From Acetivibrio cellulolyticus CD2 (GTDB lineage Bacteria > Bacillota > Clostridia > Acetivibrionales > Acetivibrionaceae): a DNA stretch of 64,000 bases. A model generated the notes under the pieces. That model made no database searches and was not told where the DNA came from. It was given only the letters and a program-made list of their open reading frames with translations. Location of the stretch: contig NZ_JH556659.1 in NCBI RefSeq assembly GCF_000179595.2, positions 35,356 through 99,355 on the forward strand, given 5' to 3'. The stretch's first letter is position 1. Each line of letters opens with the position of its first letter. Made by a program: the position numbers and the translations under genes. Shown here piece after piece: positions 55,466 through 64,000 of the stretch.

Positions 55466-56614
55466 ATGTTATATAGAGAGTTTGGAAAAACAGGAGAAAA
55501 AGTAAGCATTTTAGGTTTTGGACTTATGCGATTACCGGTAATAGATGAAGATTTCGGAAGAATTAATTATGACAAGGCAATTCCAATGGTTCGTTACGCA
55601 ATTGATCAGGGAGTAAATTATTTGGACACAGCCTGGACCTACCATAACGGCAATAGCGAAGCATTTTGTGCTAAAGTTTTGGAGGACGGTTACAGGGAAA
55701 AAGTCAATGTTGCCACTAAACTGCCGGTATGGGAGATAAAAGTGCATGAAGATTTTTATGGACTTCTGGATCAACAACTGGAGCGATTGAAGCTGGAAAC
55801 CATAGATTTTTATTTGTTGCATGCATTCAACCATGGAACGTGGGAAAACTGTAAAGCAGCTGATTTTGGATTATTTCTCGATAAAGCGAAAAAATCCGGA
55901 AAGATTAGATATGCAGGATTCTCTTTTCATGATGATCTTGATTTGTTTAAAGAGATCGTTGATACATATCCTTGGGATTTTTGCCAGATTCAATTGAATT
56001 ATATGGATGAAAACTATCAGGCTGGCCTTGAGGGAATGAAGTATGCACATGAACGCGGACTCGGGGTCGTCATTATGGAACCCCTTAGAGGAGGAACGTT
56101 ATCAAAGAGAGAAATTCCAAAAGAACTGGAAGACATATGGAATCAAGCTGAAATTAAGAGAACACCTGCTGAGTGGGCACTGAAGTATTTGTGGAACAAA
56201 AAAGAAATAGGTATCGTGTTAAGCGGAATGAGCGAAATGTGCCAGGCAGAAGAAAATATACGTATTGCATCCGAATCGGAAGCCGATTCATTGACAGCTG
56301 AGGAAAATAAGTTGATTGAACAGGCCAAACAATTCTTCCTGGAAAGAACGGTTGTCAATTGTACCAATTGCAGGTATTGCATGCCATGCCCTGTTGGAGT
56401 AAACATCCCCGAAAATTTCTGGGCCCTTAATCATGCTACCCAGTTTAATGATCACGGCAAGGCGGATTTTTGGATTAATGGGTGGCTCGGCCAGGAAGCT
56501 AGACCTTCTAATTGCGTAGAGTGTGGTTTATGCGAAAGTAAATGTCCGCAAAATATACAAATCCGAAAATATCTAAAAGTTGTTAAAGAAAAATATGAAA
56601 AGGTAAATCCATAG
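55466..56614 (+). CDS. Aldo/keto reductase with C-terminal ferredoxin domain
   Basis: A 382-residue oxidoreductase. Residues 1-280 are an AKR barrel: LGFGLMRLPV, catalytic Asp/Tyr in NYLDTAWTYHNGNSE, Lys in NVATKLPVW, His in YLLHAFNHG. The C-terminus has two cysteine clusters, CTNCRYCMPCPVGV and CVECGLCESKCPQNI, for 4Fe-4S clusters. This subfamily (AKR with ferredoxin tail) is widespread in clostridia and presumably couples NAD(P)H or ferredoxin to carbonyl reduction; the substrate is unknown. TAGGAGGG precedes ATG. An internal 403-bp piece is duplicated at 46632. Confidence 0.92.
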   Translation: MLYREFGKTGEKVSILGFGLMRLPVIDEDFGRINYDKAIPMVRYAIDQGVNYLDTAWTYHNGNSEAFCAKVLEDGYREKVNVATKLPVWEIKVHEDFYGLLDQQLERLKLETIDFYLLHAFNHGTWENCKAADFGLFLDKAKKSGKIRYAGFSFHDDLDLFKEIVDTYPWDFCQIQLNYMDENYQAGLEGMKYAHERGLGVVIMEPLRGGTLSKREIPKELEDIWNQAEIKRTPAEWALKYLWNKKEIGIVLSGMSEMCQAEENIRIASESEADSLTAEENKLIEQAKQFFLERTVVNCTNCRYCMPCPVGVNIPENFWALNHATQFNDHGKADFWINGWLGQEARPSNCVECGLCESKCPQNIQIRKYLKVVKEKYEKVNP

Positions 56615-56770
56615 AAAACCTTAGATCTGCTTATGGAATACATTTCTTGAATATCTTGAGTATGTTGAGAAACAATACTGAATTACTTGCATAAAGAAGG
56701 AAAATGACAAGAATGGGGACGGTAATTTGAAATGCAACCCAAATGATAAACCACCAATACATATATGCCC

Positions 56771-56811
56771 AAAAGAATGTTGCTTCTTTTAGAGAGAAGC
56801 AACATTCTTTT
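56771..56811. terminator. Perfect 17-bp hairpin
   Basis: AAAAGAATGTTGCTTCT (56771-56787) pairs without error with AGAAGCAACATTCTTTT (56795-56811) around a 7-base loop. With A and T runs at the ends it can terminate both strands. It lies 157 bases after the reductase gene. Confidence 0.7.
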
Positions 56812-57107
56812 GCACCAGGTCTTTACACTAACATTGATGAAGCGTTGCAACATGCTAAACCAGTTCTTGTGTCTCATTGCGGTTGTACTTTTGGGATTTG
56901 TATCAGGAATGATAAGGAGAAAGGTGAAAAGGACTGGTATGAACCTTGTGAGTCAGAACTTGAAAGCAAGGGTTTACCATGGTTCTATTTCTGTGACTCT
57001 CAAAGACTTATAAAGAAGAACAGACTGTTATGAAATGTTTGTCGGGTGATATCAAAGAGAGACATGATTCTTGTAAAATTTTGATTGATGATATTAAGCA
57101 GTTGTAA
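56812..57107 (+). pseudogene. Possible decayed small gene
   Basis: After the hairpin, one frame reads GLYTNIDEALQHAKPVLVSH through a Cys-rich middle (CGCTFGIC) to CDSQR, where it stops at 57033. A coherent tail (YKEEQTVMKCLSGDIKERHD to DIKQL) follows in another frame to 57107. This suggests one gene of about 95 residues with a frameshift and no clear start. The family is not recognised. Confidence 0.3.
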
Positions 57108-57182
57108 TCATAACTAAAGTGTAATGAAAAAGGGATAGATGACTGCCAATTTATTAAACTGGGAAATTTAAGAGGTTGTTTT

Positions 57183-57809
57183 ATGAAATGGGAAGAATAT
57201 ATATCTGAAATTGAGTTAATAGAAAAACAGAATAATACTGAGCATGACTTGTATAATATTATAGCCAATGTACTAAGAGAGCGTCTAGCGTTTAAAAAGG
57301 TTTCAATAAGAGATGTTGGAGATAGAAAAAGAACTGTGGAAGAAAAAGAAAAAGCTTTTTGGGGGTTACGAGGTTTTCCAGACTTTGTGATTTTAAGTAG
57401 GGATTATGTTCCGATTGCCAAAAGTATTGAGAGAAAATTAATTTATGGAGTAGTTGAAGCAAAATATGTTGATAAACCTTTATTGGAAGATTGGAGAGAC
57501 AGATTACAATTTGTAGGACATCTTTTGTGGTTTGAGAAAGTAATTTATACAAATGGTATTGAATGGAGATTTTATAACAATCCATGGGGATGTGATCCAA
57601 TAAAAATTCAAAATGAGTCTTACAAAGAGTTTAGTAAAAATAAAGAAAAAACAAATCAAGTTGATAAGTTTTTAGGGCAATATAGTACCACAGAACTTAA
57701 ATACGATTCTTTTTTGCTAAGAGTAAAAAATGAAGATGGAACAATGTTGTGGAAGTATAAAGAGTGGAATAGGTTAATTAATTTTTTAAATAACTATGAG
57801 TTGATTTAG
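57183..57809 (+). CDS. PD-(D/E)XK nuclease-like protein (HsdR N-terminal type)
   Basis: A 208-residue protein. A helical start (about 1-50) is followed by a restriction-endonuclease-like core: GFPDFVIL supplies Asp, and YGVVEAKYVDKPL supplies the ExK pair. GHLLWFEKVIYTNGIEWRFY then matches the strand and helix after ExK in type I restriction HsdR N-terminal domains. It lacks any helicase or methylase neighbour, so it is an orphan nuclease-like gene of an accessory region. ATG follows AAGAGGTTGTTTT. Confidence 0.75.
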   Translation: MKWEEYISEIELIEKQNNTEHDLYNIIANVLRERLAFKKVSIRDVGDRKRTVEEKEKAFWGLRGFPDFVILSRDYVPIAKSIERKLIYGVVEAKYVDKPLLEDWRDRLQFVGHLLWFEKVIYTNGIEWRFYNNPWGCDPIKIQNESYKEFSKNKEKTNQVDKFLGQYSTTELKYDSFLLRVKNEDGTMLWKYKEWNRLINFLNNYELI

Positions 57810-57972
57810 TACGATTAATTTTAATTTATATTATCAGGAATTAGGTAAGAAAGAGAATTATAGAGTGATAGTTTTTGAAAATTCATATGTAATAGCAAAA
57901 CGGTTTGTTGAAAAGCGAATTTTATAATGAGCAAGTGAAAGTAGTTTACAGTATGAGTTAGGGGATAAACTT

Positions 57973-58800
57973 ATGTTTGGTGCAATTGCTGGTGATATAA
58001 TTGGTTCGGTTTTTGAATGGCATAATGTAAAGTCTATAGACTTTGAATTGTTCTGCAGACAGTCACGATTTACTGATGATACAGTTATGACTATTGCTAT
58101 AGCCGATGCTATTCTAAACAAAGATACGAAAAACAATTTTATAATAGATAATATTGAATCAAAGATGACATACGCATCAAAGTTAAGGGAATACGGTAAA
58201 AAGTACCCTGATGCTGGTTATGGTCAAATGTTTAATCAATGGTTATCAAGCAAGGATTTAAAACCTTATAATAGCTATGGAAATGGCTCTGCCATGAGAG
58301 TAAGCCCAGTTGGATTTGCTTTTAATACCTTAGAAGAAGTGTTAAAAGAAGCTAAGAGAAGTGCAGTTATTACACATAATCATAGAGAAGGAATAAAAGG
58401 TGCTCAAGCTGTTGCTAGTACAGTTTTCTTAGCCAGAACAGGGAACAGTAAAAAAGAAATAAAAGAGTATGTTGAAAAAAAGTTTAAATATAATCTAAGC
58501 CAGAGATTAGATGATATAAGACCTAATTATAAATTTGATTCTTCCTGTCAGGGTTCAGTACCACAAGCGATAATTGCTTTTCTTGAAGCAGAGAGTTTTG
58601 AGGACGCTATAAGAAAAGCTATTTCAATAGGAGGAGACAGTGATACAATCGCATGTATTGCAGGAGGAATTGCACAGGCATATTATAAAGAAATACCGGG
58701 CTTTATTGTAGATAGAATAAGACTTATTCTTGATTCAGGATTAAAACGAGTATTGGATAACTTTAATGAACGTTTTGATGTTCCGATAAAGGTGAGTTAA
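57973..58800 (+). CDS. ADP-ribosylglycohydrolase (DraG-like)
   Basis: A 275-residue enzyme with the family's di-magnesium sites. It has GAIAGDIIGSVFEW at the N-terminus, FTDDTVMTIAIADAIL (first Asp pair), GNGSAMRVSP, and GGDSDTIACIAGGIAQA (second Asp pair). It removes ADP-ribose from proteins or small molecules; the substrate is not predictable. Its leader and first 31 codons (57950-58066) are copied at 42141-42257 and fused to another gene there. The flanks are gene fragments, which marks this stretch as unstable. Confidence 0.93.
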   Translation: MFGAIAGDIIGSVFEWHNVKSIDFELFCRQSRFTDDTVMTIAIADAILNKDTKNNFIIDNIESKMTYASKLREYGKKYPDAGYGQMFNQWLSSKDLKPYNSYGNGSAMRVSPVGFAFNTLEEVLKEAKRSAVITHNHREGIKGAQAVASTVFLARTGNSKKEIKEYVEKKFKYNLSQRLDDIRPNYKFDSSCQGSVPQAIIAFLEAESFEDAIRKAISIGGDSDTIACIAGGIAQAYYKEIPGFIVDRIRLILDSGLKRVLDNFNERFDVPIKVS

Positions 58801-59269
58801 AAGTAGTTATAAGTAGATGTATGCATTTTAGCGCATTGCTTAGTTCGCACAAGTTTTAAATGCGTATTACCAATTATTTGTATTTAGGTGTGTGATGATT
58901 TGAAAGCTATTCAGCATATGGATTACCCAAAGGAGTCAATTGGGAGCTACTACCATGAATTCCTAATCCGCGTCCTCCGTTCAAAATATGGGCGACTTCT
59001 GAAAGAATTGAGCCGTTTTTTATAGTTGAACACCACCCGATAACTTTAGCTCTAATTCTTAGAATTGAAACTGGTTTTAAGAAGAGAATGGCAAGTATGA
59101 ACTTTTAGATGAAGCATTCAAAAGTTATAGTGAAGCTTTAACTTTATACCAAGATTTCAAATAGGGTTTATACAGAGTGGTTCTATTAAATACTACAAAA
59201 GGTGGACCTTGAATGAACCTGGATCCGGAGCTATCATGATGATAAGCTATAAAATAAGGAGGTCAGGGA
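58801..59269 (+). other. Intergenic stretch with two gene fragments
   Basis: A frame at 58888-59025 encodes VCDDLKAIQHMDYPKESIGS and YYHEFLIRVLRSKYGRLLKE before a stop. Another at 59081-59164 encodes EENGKYELLDEAFKSYSEAL and ends YQDFK. Both look coding but have no starts. The rest holds the promoter of the downstream reductase gene. Confidence 0.35.
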
Positions 59270-60244
59270 ATGGAACTAAATATCAAACAACTAAATCAAA
59301 AAATACAACCGCTTGGTATGGGATGCTGGGCGATTGGTGGTACGTGGGGACCGAAAGATCTTCCCCTTGGCTGGTCAAAAGTAGACGATCAGGAATCAAT
59401 CAAAGCATTGAAACATGCTTATGAAAGGGGTATCACATTATTTGATACGGCTGCCACGTATGGTTATGGGCATAGCGAAGAAGTACTTGGGGAGGCGTTA
59501 CATGATGTGAGAAATAAAATCCTGATCGCGACCAAATTTGGATGTCCTTGTGATGATGTTAAAAGAGAAGGCCGGGGAGAAAGCGTTGAAAGGGAATCTA
59601 TTATAAAGGAATGCCATGATTCGCTAAGAAGACTTCGTACAGATTACATAGATATTTATCAACTCCATATACAATCAGTAGAAATAAACCAAATTGATGA
59701 TGTAGTAGAGACACTTGAAATTCTTAGAGAAAGAGGCGATATCCGAAGTTATGGTTGGAGTACGGATTTTCCCAAAAAAGCAAAGGCTATTTTAAAGTAT
59801 CCCGCATGCAGTACAATTCAGTTTGACTTAAATATATTTGCTAATAATGAGGAAATGATACAGCTCATTGATGATCATCAAGTTATGGGATTAAACAGGC
59901 AGCCATTGGCAATGGGCTTACTGTCCGGAAAGTATGACATAAACAGCAAATTGCCAAACGATGATATTCGTTCTGGAACATTAGATTGGATGATATATTT
60001 TAATAAAGGAGTTCCAAATAGCCGATTACTTAGTAAAATCGAAGCTATTCGAGAGATTATTACATCTGGCGGGCGTACCATGGTGCAGGGAGCGTTGGCG
60101 TGGAATTGGGCAAGAAGTGAGTATATGGTACCGATTCCGGGATTCAAGAATATAAAGCAGGTCGAAGATAATATTAGTGCACTTGACTTTGGTCCATTAA
60201 CAAAGAAACAGGTTGAAGAAGTTAATAATATTATAAAAGAATAG
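59270..60244 (+). CDS. Aldo/keto reductase
   Basis: A 324-residue NAD(P)H-dependent reductase of the YajO/Tas-like group: GMGCWAIGGTWGP at the cofactor end, Asp/Tyr in TLFDTAATYGYGHSE, Lys in IATKFGCP, His in IYQLHIQ, and a C-terminal block VPIPGFKNIKQVEDN. Reduces aldehydes or ketones; substrate not known. The Shine-Dalgarno AAGGAGG is strong. The MocR-type regulator gene starts 14 bases after its stop, so both are one unit and the regulator may respond to a PLP- or amine-linked signal that concerns this enzyme. Confidence 0.92.
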   Translation: MELNIKQLNQKIQPLGMGCWAIGGTWGPKDLPLGWSKVDDQESIKALKHAYERGITLFDTAATYGYGHSEEVLGEALHDVRNKILIATKFGCPCDDVKREGRGESVERESIIKECHDSLRRLRTDYIDIYQLHIQSVEINQIDDVVETLEILRERGDIRSYGWSTDFPKKAKAILKYPACSTIQFDLNIFANNEEMIQLIDDHQVMGLNRQPLAMGLLSGKYDINSKLPNDDIRSGTLDWMIYFNKGVPNSRLLSKIEAIREIITSGGRTMVQGALAWNWARSEYMVPIPGFKNIKQVEDNISALDFGPLTKKQVEEVNNIIKE

Positions 60245-60258
60245 ATTGTTGAGGTTAT

Positions 60259-61662
60259 ATGTTTACTAAAATCGATAGAAATTCGAAAATTCCTTTAAAT
60301 AAGCAGATTTATGATACGATAATTAATAATATTCTTACAGGAAGACTAAAAGCTGGTGATAAAATGCCCTCGACTAGAATATTATCCGATACCCTCGGTG
60401 TTGCAAGAAATATACTGGTAGAAGTATACGAGCAGCTAACTTCAGAGGGCTATCTGGAAGTAGTGAGGGGAAAGGGAACTTTTATTTCGTCCATTGAAAT
60501 AAAACCGATTATGTATCGAGAAACAAAAAAAGAGACTGATCAACCAGTTAAGAAGAGTGATATTATTTCATTTGAATGCGGGATACCTGATTTGCGAAGT
60601 TTTCCGCGAAATGTGTGGGCCGGTTATCTTAAAGAAAGTATGTTTGATATGACATCTCAGGAATGTGGCTATAGCCACATTCTTGGTTATAAGCCCCTCA
60701 GGATAGAGATCGCAGGTTATTTGCAGAATTATAAAGGTATTTGCTGCAGCAGTTCCCAAGTTTTTATCACTGCAGGCACAACGGATGCTATCGAATTTCT
60801 GTCACTTTTATTTCGTAACCGATGTCCTAACTTTATATGCGAAGAAGCTACGGTACCATTCATTCCTGATATTTTTAGATTACAGGGATATCACATGAAA
60901 ACAATTTCAGTTGATGAGGAAGGCATGTCATTGAAAGAACTTCAGGAGGTTCCCGGTTCATTACTTTGCGTTTCACCCTCACACCAGTTTCCATTGGGAG
61001 GAACTCTATCCTTTGAAAGAAGAAATAGCATCTGTGATTGGCTTCTTAGGAATCATAATTTTCTTATAGAAGATGACTATGACAGTGAATTCCGGTATAA
61101 AGGTGCTTCGGTGAATTCGTTGTATCAGCTTGCCCCGGATCATGTGTTACATCTTGGTACCTTTAGTAAGACTTTAATACCAGCCTTACGATTGGGATAT
61201 ATGGTAATACCGGAAACGTTGCTCGAAGAAGCTAAGCAATTGAAATTTCTATTGAGAAAAAGAATAGACCTAGTAAATCAGATTGCATTATATAAATTTA
61301 TAGCGTCTTCAAAATATACAAAACATATCTTTAAAATGAAGAAGATATATAAAAGTAGAATGTTATATATTACGAGTAGACTTAGGGAACTTTTTGGAGA
61401 CGAAATCTATATAAATGGAGAAAATTCAGGACTCCATATTGCAGTCACCTTTACAAATTATCGCTTTGACGAGCATTTTTCGGATATACTTTTACAAAAT
61501 GATCTAGCCATTGATCTGCTGACTGATTACCAACAAAATCCGTCTCGAGAAACGAACACACTGATATTCGGTTTTGGTAATTTAGAGGTGAAGGAAATTG
61601 AAAATGGCTTGCAAAGGTTTAAGGAAGTGATTTGTAATATAAAACTTAATAATTCAATTTAA
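60259..61662 (+). CDS. MocR-type regulator (GntR HTH plus aminotransferase-like domain)
   Basis: A 467-residue protein. A GntR winged helix occupies about 5-75 (IPLNKQIYDTIINNILTGRL, MPSTRILSDTLGVARN, GYLEVVRGKGTFI). A fold-type I aminotransferase-like domain follows, with the PLP Lys in HLGTFSKTLIPALRLGYM. PdxR/GabR-type regulators bind PLP and sense vitamin B6 or amino compounds. It is in an operon with the reductase gene just upstream, which may be its target. Confidence 0.93.
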   Translation: MFTKIDRNSKIPLNKQIYDTIINNILTGRLKAGDKMPSTRILSDTLGVARNILVEVYEQLTSEGYLEVVRGKGTFISSIEIKPIMYRETKKETDQPVKKSDIISFECGIPDLRSFPRNVWAGYLKESMFDMTSQECGYSHILGYKPLRIEIAGYLQNYKGICCSSSQVFITAGTTDAIEFLSLLFRNRCPNFICEEATVPFIPDIFRLQGYHMKTISVDEEGMSLKELQEVPGSLLCVSPSHQFPLGGTLSFERRNSICDWLLRNHNFLIEDDYDSEFRYKGASVNSLYQLAPDHVLHLGTFSKTLIPALRLGYMVIPETLLEEAKQLKFLLRKRIDLVNQIALYKFIASSKYTKHIFKMKKIYKSRMLYITSRLRELFGDEIYINGENSGLHIAVTFTNYRFDEHFSDILLQNDLAIDLLTDYQQNPSRETNTLIFGFGNLEVKEIENGLQRFKEVICNIKLNNSI

Positions 61663-61750
61663 TTTTACAAATTGAGCTATTTGATTTAAAATCTCTTTAT
61701 GGGGTTTTCAAAGACATCATTACTGCCCTCTCGAGCCACTATGTAATGAG

Positions 61751-62053
61751 TTGGAAATAACAGTGAACGAGTTATTATCAGGCGAAAGATTACAAGAAGT
61801 GAATTACAAAGAGAAAGCGGAGGAAAATATGGTGAACTTAATTAGTAAGAACAAAAAGACAAAAGAAGAAAGAATTATTTCTGCCGTAATTACTATAGTT
61901 ATTATGGTAGTTGCTCTGGCAGGTGGAATTGTAGGCAAATATTTCAATCATCCCGAAGCGCAGGCAACCACTATCATAATGGTATTGATTTCGGAGACTT
62001 GTTTTGTTGCAATATGGATAGCAACTACAATTGTTTTAAGAAAAAATGGATGA
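61751..62053 (+). pseudogene. C-terminal remnant of an XRE regulator with membrane tail
   Basis: A 100-residue frame beginning at a TTG with EITVNELLSGERLQ. This is the usual segment directly after the helix-turn-helix of clostridial XRE proteins with membrane tails, followed by two TM segments (about 43-62 and 72-95). The helix-turn-helix itself is missing upstream; instead the preceding bases do not code. So it is a truncated gene, though the membrane part could still be made. Confidence 0.65.
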
Positions 62054-62084
62054 TGAACTGATTACTAAATCTATTTTTTAGTGT

Positions 62085-62144
62085 TGAAATGTTCCCGCAT
62101 ACTGTGAAAATACTGAAAAATAGTTGACATGTTCCCAAGAACGC
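62085..62144. repeat. Copy of the TGTTCCC repeat block
   Basis: TGTTCCCGCATAC (62090-62102) and TGTTCCCAAGAAC (62130-62142), 40 bases apart, match the layout of the block at 42758-42817. Found in the 290-base gap between the XRE remnant and the staygreen-family gene; nothing else is seen in that gap. Confidence 0.45.
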
Positions 62145-62345
62145 TTACGATAAGATGGCGTTCGAGTTTCACGGAGAGAACGCAAGGTTTAATTTCCCTA
62201 GATGATGTATATTTAAAAAAACAAATAGAGAATATAGCATTTCAGATTTCAAAAAGATCCATGTATAAAACAAGAATTTTATGAATATTATTGTTCAAGG
62301 AAAACTAAATTCCAGCAAAATGGAAACATTAAAGAGGTTTGAAAA

Positions 62346-62792
62346 GTGAGAGAAATTAATCAGACAAAGGTATTTGTGCAATATCGGGATGTAATGAAAC
62401 CATATGAGCCTGTTATGGGGAGAAAATATACTATTACACATTCGGATAAAACTGCAGAATTATTTGTGTTTGTAGCTCAAAATTATGCTGAAGATCAAAT
62501 CACAAGTATGCGTGACGAGGTAATAGTTGCCTGGGAGCCATATAAAATAGGAATTGCTTTAATAGGCTCCGTGATTGTGGATGGTAATGGTGTAATAGGA
62601 GATGCTTATATAAGAAATAAGATTTTTTATAACGAAATGCCTAAAGCACTTCAAGCTTTACGTCAAGCTGACAGATTTTTATTTGACAAAGAACCTAATC
62701 TTGATAAAACACCGGTATTGATTCATTTTATCTCAAGCAATCCTATATATGACAAGACATATAATTTTGGGGCTATCGGCATCTATAAGTAA
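62346..62792 (+). CDS. Staygreen-family protein
   Basis: A 148-residue protein starting at GTG after AAAGAGG. The blocks GRKYTITHSDKTAELFVFVA, RDEVIVAWEP, YIRNKIFYNEMPKALQALR, and VLIHFISSNPIYDKTYNFGA match the staygreen domain (PF12638). Plant staygreen proteins remove magnesium from chlorophyll; bacterial homologs occur in non-photosynthetic Firmicutes and some can act on chlorophyll in vitro, but their natural role is unknown. No tetrapyrrole genes lie nearby. Confidence 0.85.
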   Translation: MREINQTKVFVQYRDVMKPYEPVMGRKYTITHSDKTAELFVFVAQNYAEDQITSMRDEVIVAWEPYKIGIALIGSVIVDGNGVIGDAYIRNKIFYNEMPKALQALRQADRFLFDKEPNLDKTPVLIHFISSNPIYDKTYNFGAIGIYK

Positions 62793-62858
62793 TATTTTTG
62801 AATATTTCCTAATTCTAGTACGAATAATATGTTATAACTCAGAAGGAGGAAATAGAAA

Positions 62859-63506
62859 ATGAAAAAACTACTTTATATTGTTGCAAATTCAAAACCCGAA
62901 GAAATATCATCGAGTAAAACAGTAGGTCGAGCATTAGTTAACAGTATTATGGATAAATATAAGGATTTTAGCCTGGAGGAATTGGATTTATATAATGAGC
63001 ATATTCCGCGTCCAAAGTACAGCTATTTTAGTAAGCGCAGTACTTTGGTAAGTGGAGATGCTCTTTTAAAATTGACAGCTCAAGAGCAGAATGATGTACA
63101 ACAAATGTCAAAATTATGTGATCAGTTTGTATCTGCATCGGTTTATATTGTAGCTTCTCCTATGTGGAGTCTATCATTTCCAGCGGTGCTTAAAGATTAT
63201 ATAGATTGTATTATTCAGGCAGAAAAAACAATAACTTTTACAAACAATAAGCCGGAGGGACTATTAAATGATAGACCACGTACATTTATTTATGTTCAAT
63301 CCTCTGGTGCCAATATTCCATGGATAATGAAGCCTATACTTGATAAAGGACTTAATTATGTGGAAGATATAATGAAGTTTATTGGTATAAGCAAATTTGA
63401 TGAACTTTTAATAGATGGTACAGGTAGTACAGAAACGGAAAAATCTGAAGCTATTGAAAAAGCAAAAAGTAAAATTGGTACTATTATTGATGAATTACAA
63501 TATTAA
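62859..63506 (+). CDS. azoR: FMN-dependent NADH:azoreductase
   Basis: A 215-residue flavodoxin-like enzyme. FMN-binding blocks LLYIVANSKPEEISSSKTV and SPMWSLSFPAVLKDYIDC are clear. TFTNNKPEGLLNDR, with VQSSGANIPW and FIGISKFDELLIDGTGS, completes the AzoR/AcpD pattern. It reduces quinones and azo dyes with NADH and likely protects against electrophiles. AAGGAGGAAAT precedes ATG, and a terminator follows at 63548. Confidence 0.92.
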   Translation: MKKLLYIVANSKPEEISSSKTVGRALVNSIMDKYKDFSLEELDLYNEHIPRPKYSYFSKRSTLVSGDALLKLTAQEQNDVQQMSKLCDQFVSASVYIVASPMWSLSFPAVLKDYIDCIIQAEKTITFTNNKPEGLLNDRPRTFIYVQSSGANIPWIMKPILDKGLNYVEDIMKFIGISKFDELLIDGTGSTETEKSEAIEKAKSKIGTIIDELQY

Positions 63507-63547
63507 CTTAACTAATAAAGTATGCGAAGACAGTTGCGTAGATTAAG

Positions 63548-63580
63548 GCAGGTAACTAACATTATAGTACCTGCTTTTTT
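63548..63580 (+). terminator. Terminator of azoR
   Basis: GCAGGTA / TACCTGC stem, 13-base loop, followed by TTTTTT. Confidence 0.88.
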
Positions 63581-63651
63581 GTGTACAACTTTGTATTGTG
63601 TTCTTTTCATTTCATGATGTGGATAAGGTTGTGTATAAGAATTGGGAATAT

Positions 63652-64000
63652 GTAAGCGTACAATACAACCCATCTGTTAATCAATTTGTTAGCATGAGAT
63701 AATACACCAAAAACCAGGAGGCGTCTTATGTTATATAAAGAATGGGAAAAGTTAATTAGAGAATTCGAAAAAAGCGGAAAAACCCAGGCTCAGTGGTGTA
63801 GGGAAAAGGGGTTGAAAATCAAAGCATTCAATTTCCAATATAGAAAATATAGAAGAGATAATCAAAACAAGGAAGAAATTAACAAAACAAACTGGATGCC
63901 AATTCAGTTTGAACCAATGATGACATCAAAACTCAACATAAGAATAGGGAAAGCTATAATTGAAATTGAGAACGGATATGACGAAAGACTTTTGCAAACT
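63652..64000 (+). mobile_element. IS66-family insertion sequence, left end (continues past the window)
   Basis: The sequence GTAAGCGTACAATACAACCC at 63652 matches the terminal inverted repeat of IS66 elements, which begin GTAAGCG. It is followed after 75 bases by a tnpA-type gene. The right end and the tnpB and tnpC genes lie outside the window. Confidence 0.8.
63728..64000 (+). CDS. tnpA: IS66 accessory protein TnpA (partial)
   Basis: 91 codons up to the window edge. The start is ATG after CAGGAGG. WEKLIREFEKSGKTQAQWCR and EKGLKIKAFNFQYRKYR are the helix-turn-helix of IS66 TnpA, and IIEIENGYDERLLQ is the conserved end of the same protein. It is required with TnpB for IS66 transposition; its exact role is not settled. 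Confidence 0.88.
   Translation, partial: MLYKEWEKLIREFEKSGKTQAQWCREKGLKIKAFNFQYRKYRRDNQNKEEINKTNWMPIQFEPMMTSKLNIRIGKAIIEIENGYDERLLQT

Noticed and set aside
56743..57033. A 96-residue intact gene
   Set aside because: Its first third crosses a perfect 17-bp terminator-like hairpin and its end appears frameshifted, so I treat only the later part as a relic.

Overview
The window is AT-rich low-GC Firmicutes DNA. It looks like the chromosome of an anaerobic, spore-forming, cellulolytic clostridium. The evidence is a secreted protein with a type I dockerin (a cellulosome anchor), the sporulation gene yunB, YesM/YesN two-component genes with a sugar-type binding lipoprotein, a c-di-AMP riboswitch in front of a LysM/SleB cell-wall hydrolase, and WG-repeat and copper-amine-oxidase-N surface proteins. 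I cannot name the species. No rRNA or tRNA gene was seen.

Region 1 (1-33.1 kb) reads as ordinary backbone. It holds a LuxR-type regulator end and a 7TM histidine kinase, a secreted alpha/beta hydrolase with a CBM-like domain, a frameshifted yesM with intact yesN, an orphan solute-binding lipoprotein and a riboswitch-controlled hydrolase. These are followed by a DUF1287 protein, a WG-repeat protein, a 1456-residue dockerin/transglutaminase/peptidoglycan-binding protein, PBP1A, an XRE regulator, YunB, a bactofilin-M23 peptidase pair and a chemoreceptor. An SPFH/zinc-ribbon protein, a methyltransferase, a CbiA-like amidase lacking its glutaminase cysteine and RlmD close the region.

Region 2 (33.2-40.7 kb) looks acquired. 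A complete BceABRS-type peptide-sensing and resistance module faces left. Next comes about 0.9 kb of non-coding DNA with six 21-bp palindromic repeats on an exact 32-bp grid plus strong hairpins, then a small ORF and a large serine recombinase. No relaxase is present, so I read it as a small integrative or mobilizable element carrying resistance cargo.

Region 3 (40.8-64 kb) is a mosaic of accessory genes and debris. It includes YhcG and a YhcG scrap, an ORF-less group II intron behind a terminator, and an operon joining a B12-binding protein to a MacB/LolCD-type ABC transporter. A frameshifted CPBP protease, a PadR/DUF2812/erythromycin-esterase-like operon, RhuM and a TerD-like gene preceded by two tandem, covarying RNA stem-loops follow. 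Two aldo/keto reductases, an ADP-ribosylglycohydrolase, a MocR regulator, a staygreen-family protein, an azoreductase and the left end of an IS66 element complete it. Two pieces of the 55-58 kb locus (part of the reductase and the 5' end of the ADP-ribosylglycohydrolase) recur at 46.6 and 42.1 kb. The second forms an in-frame chimeric gene.
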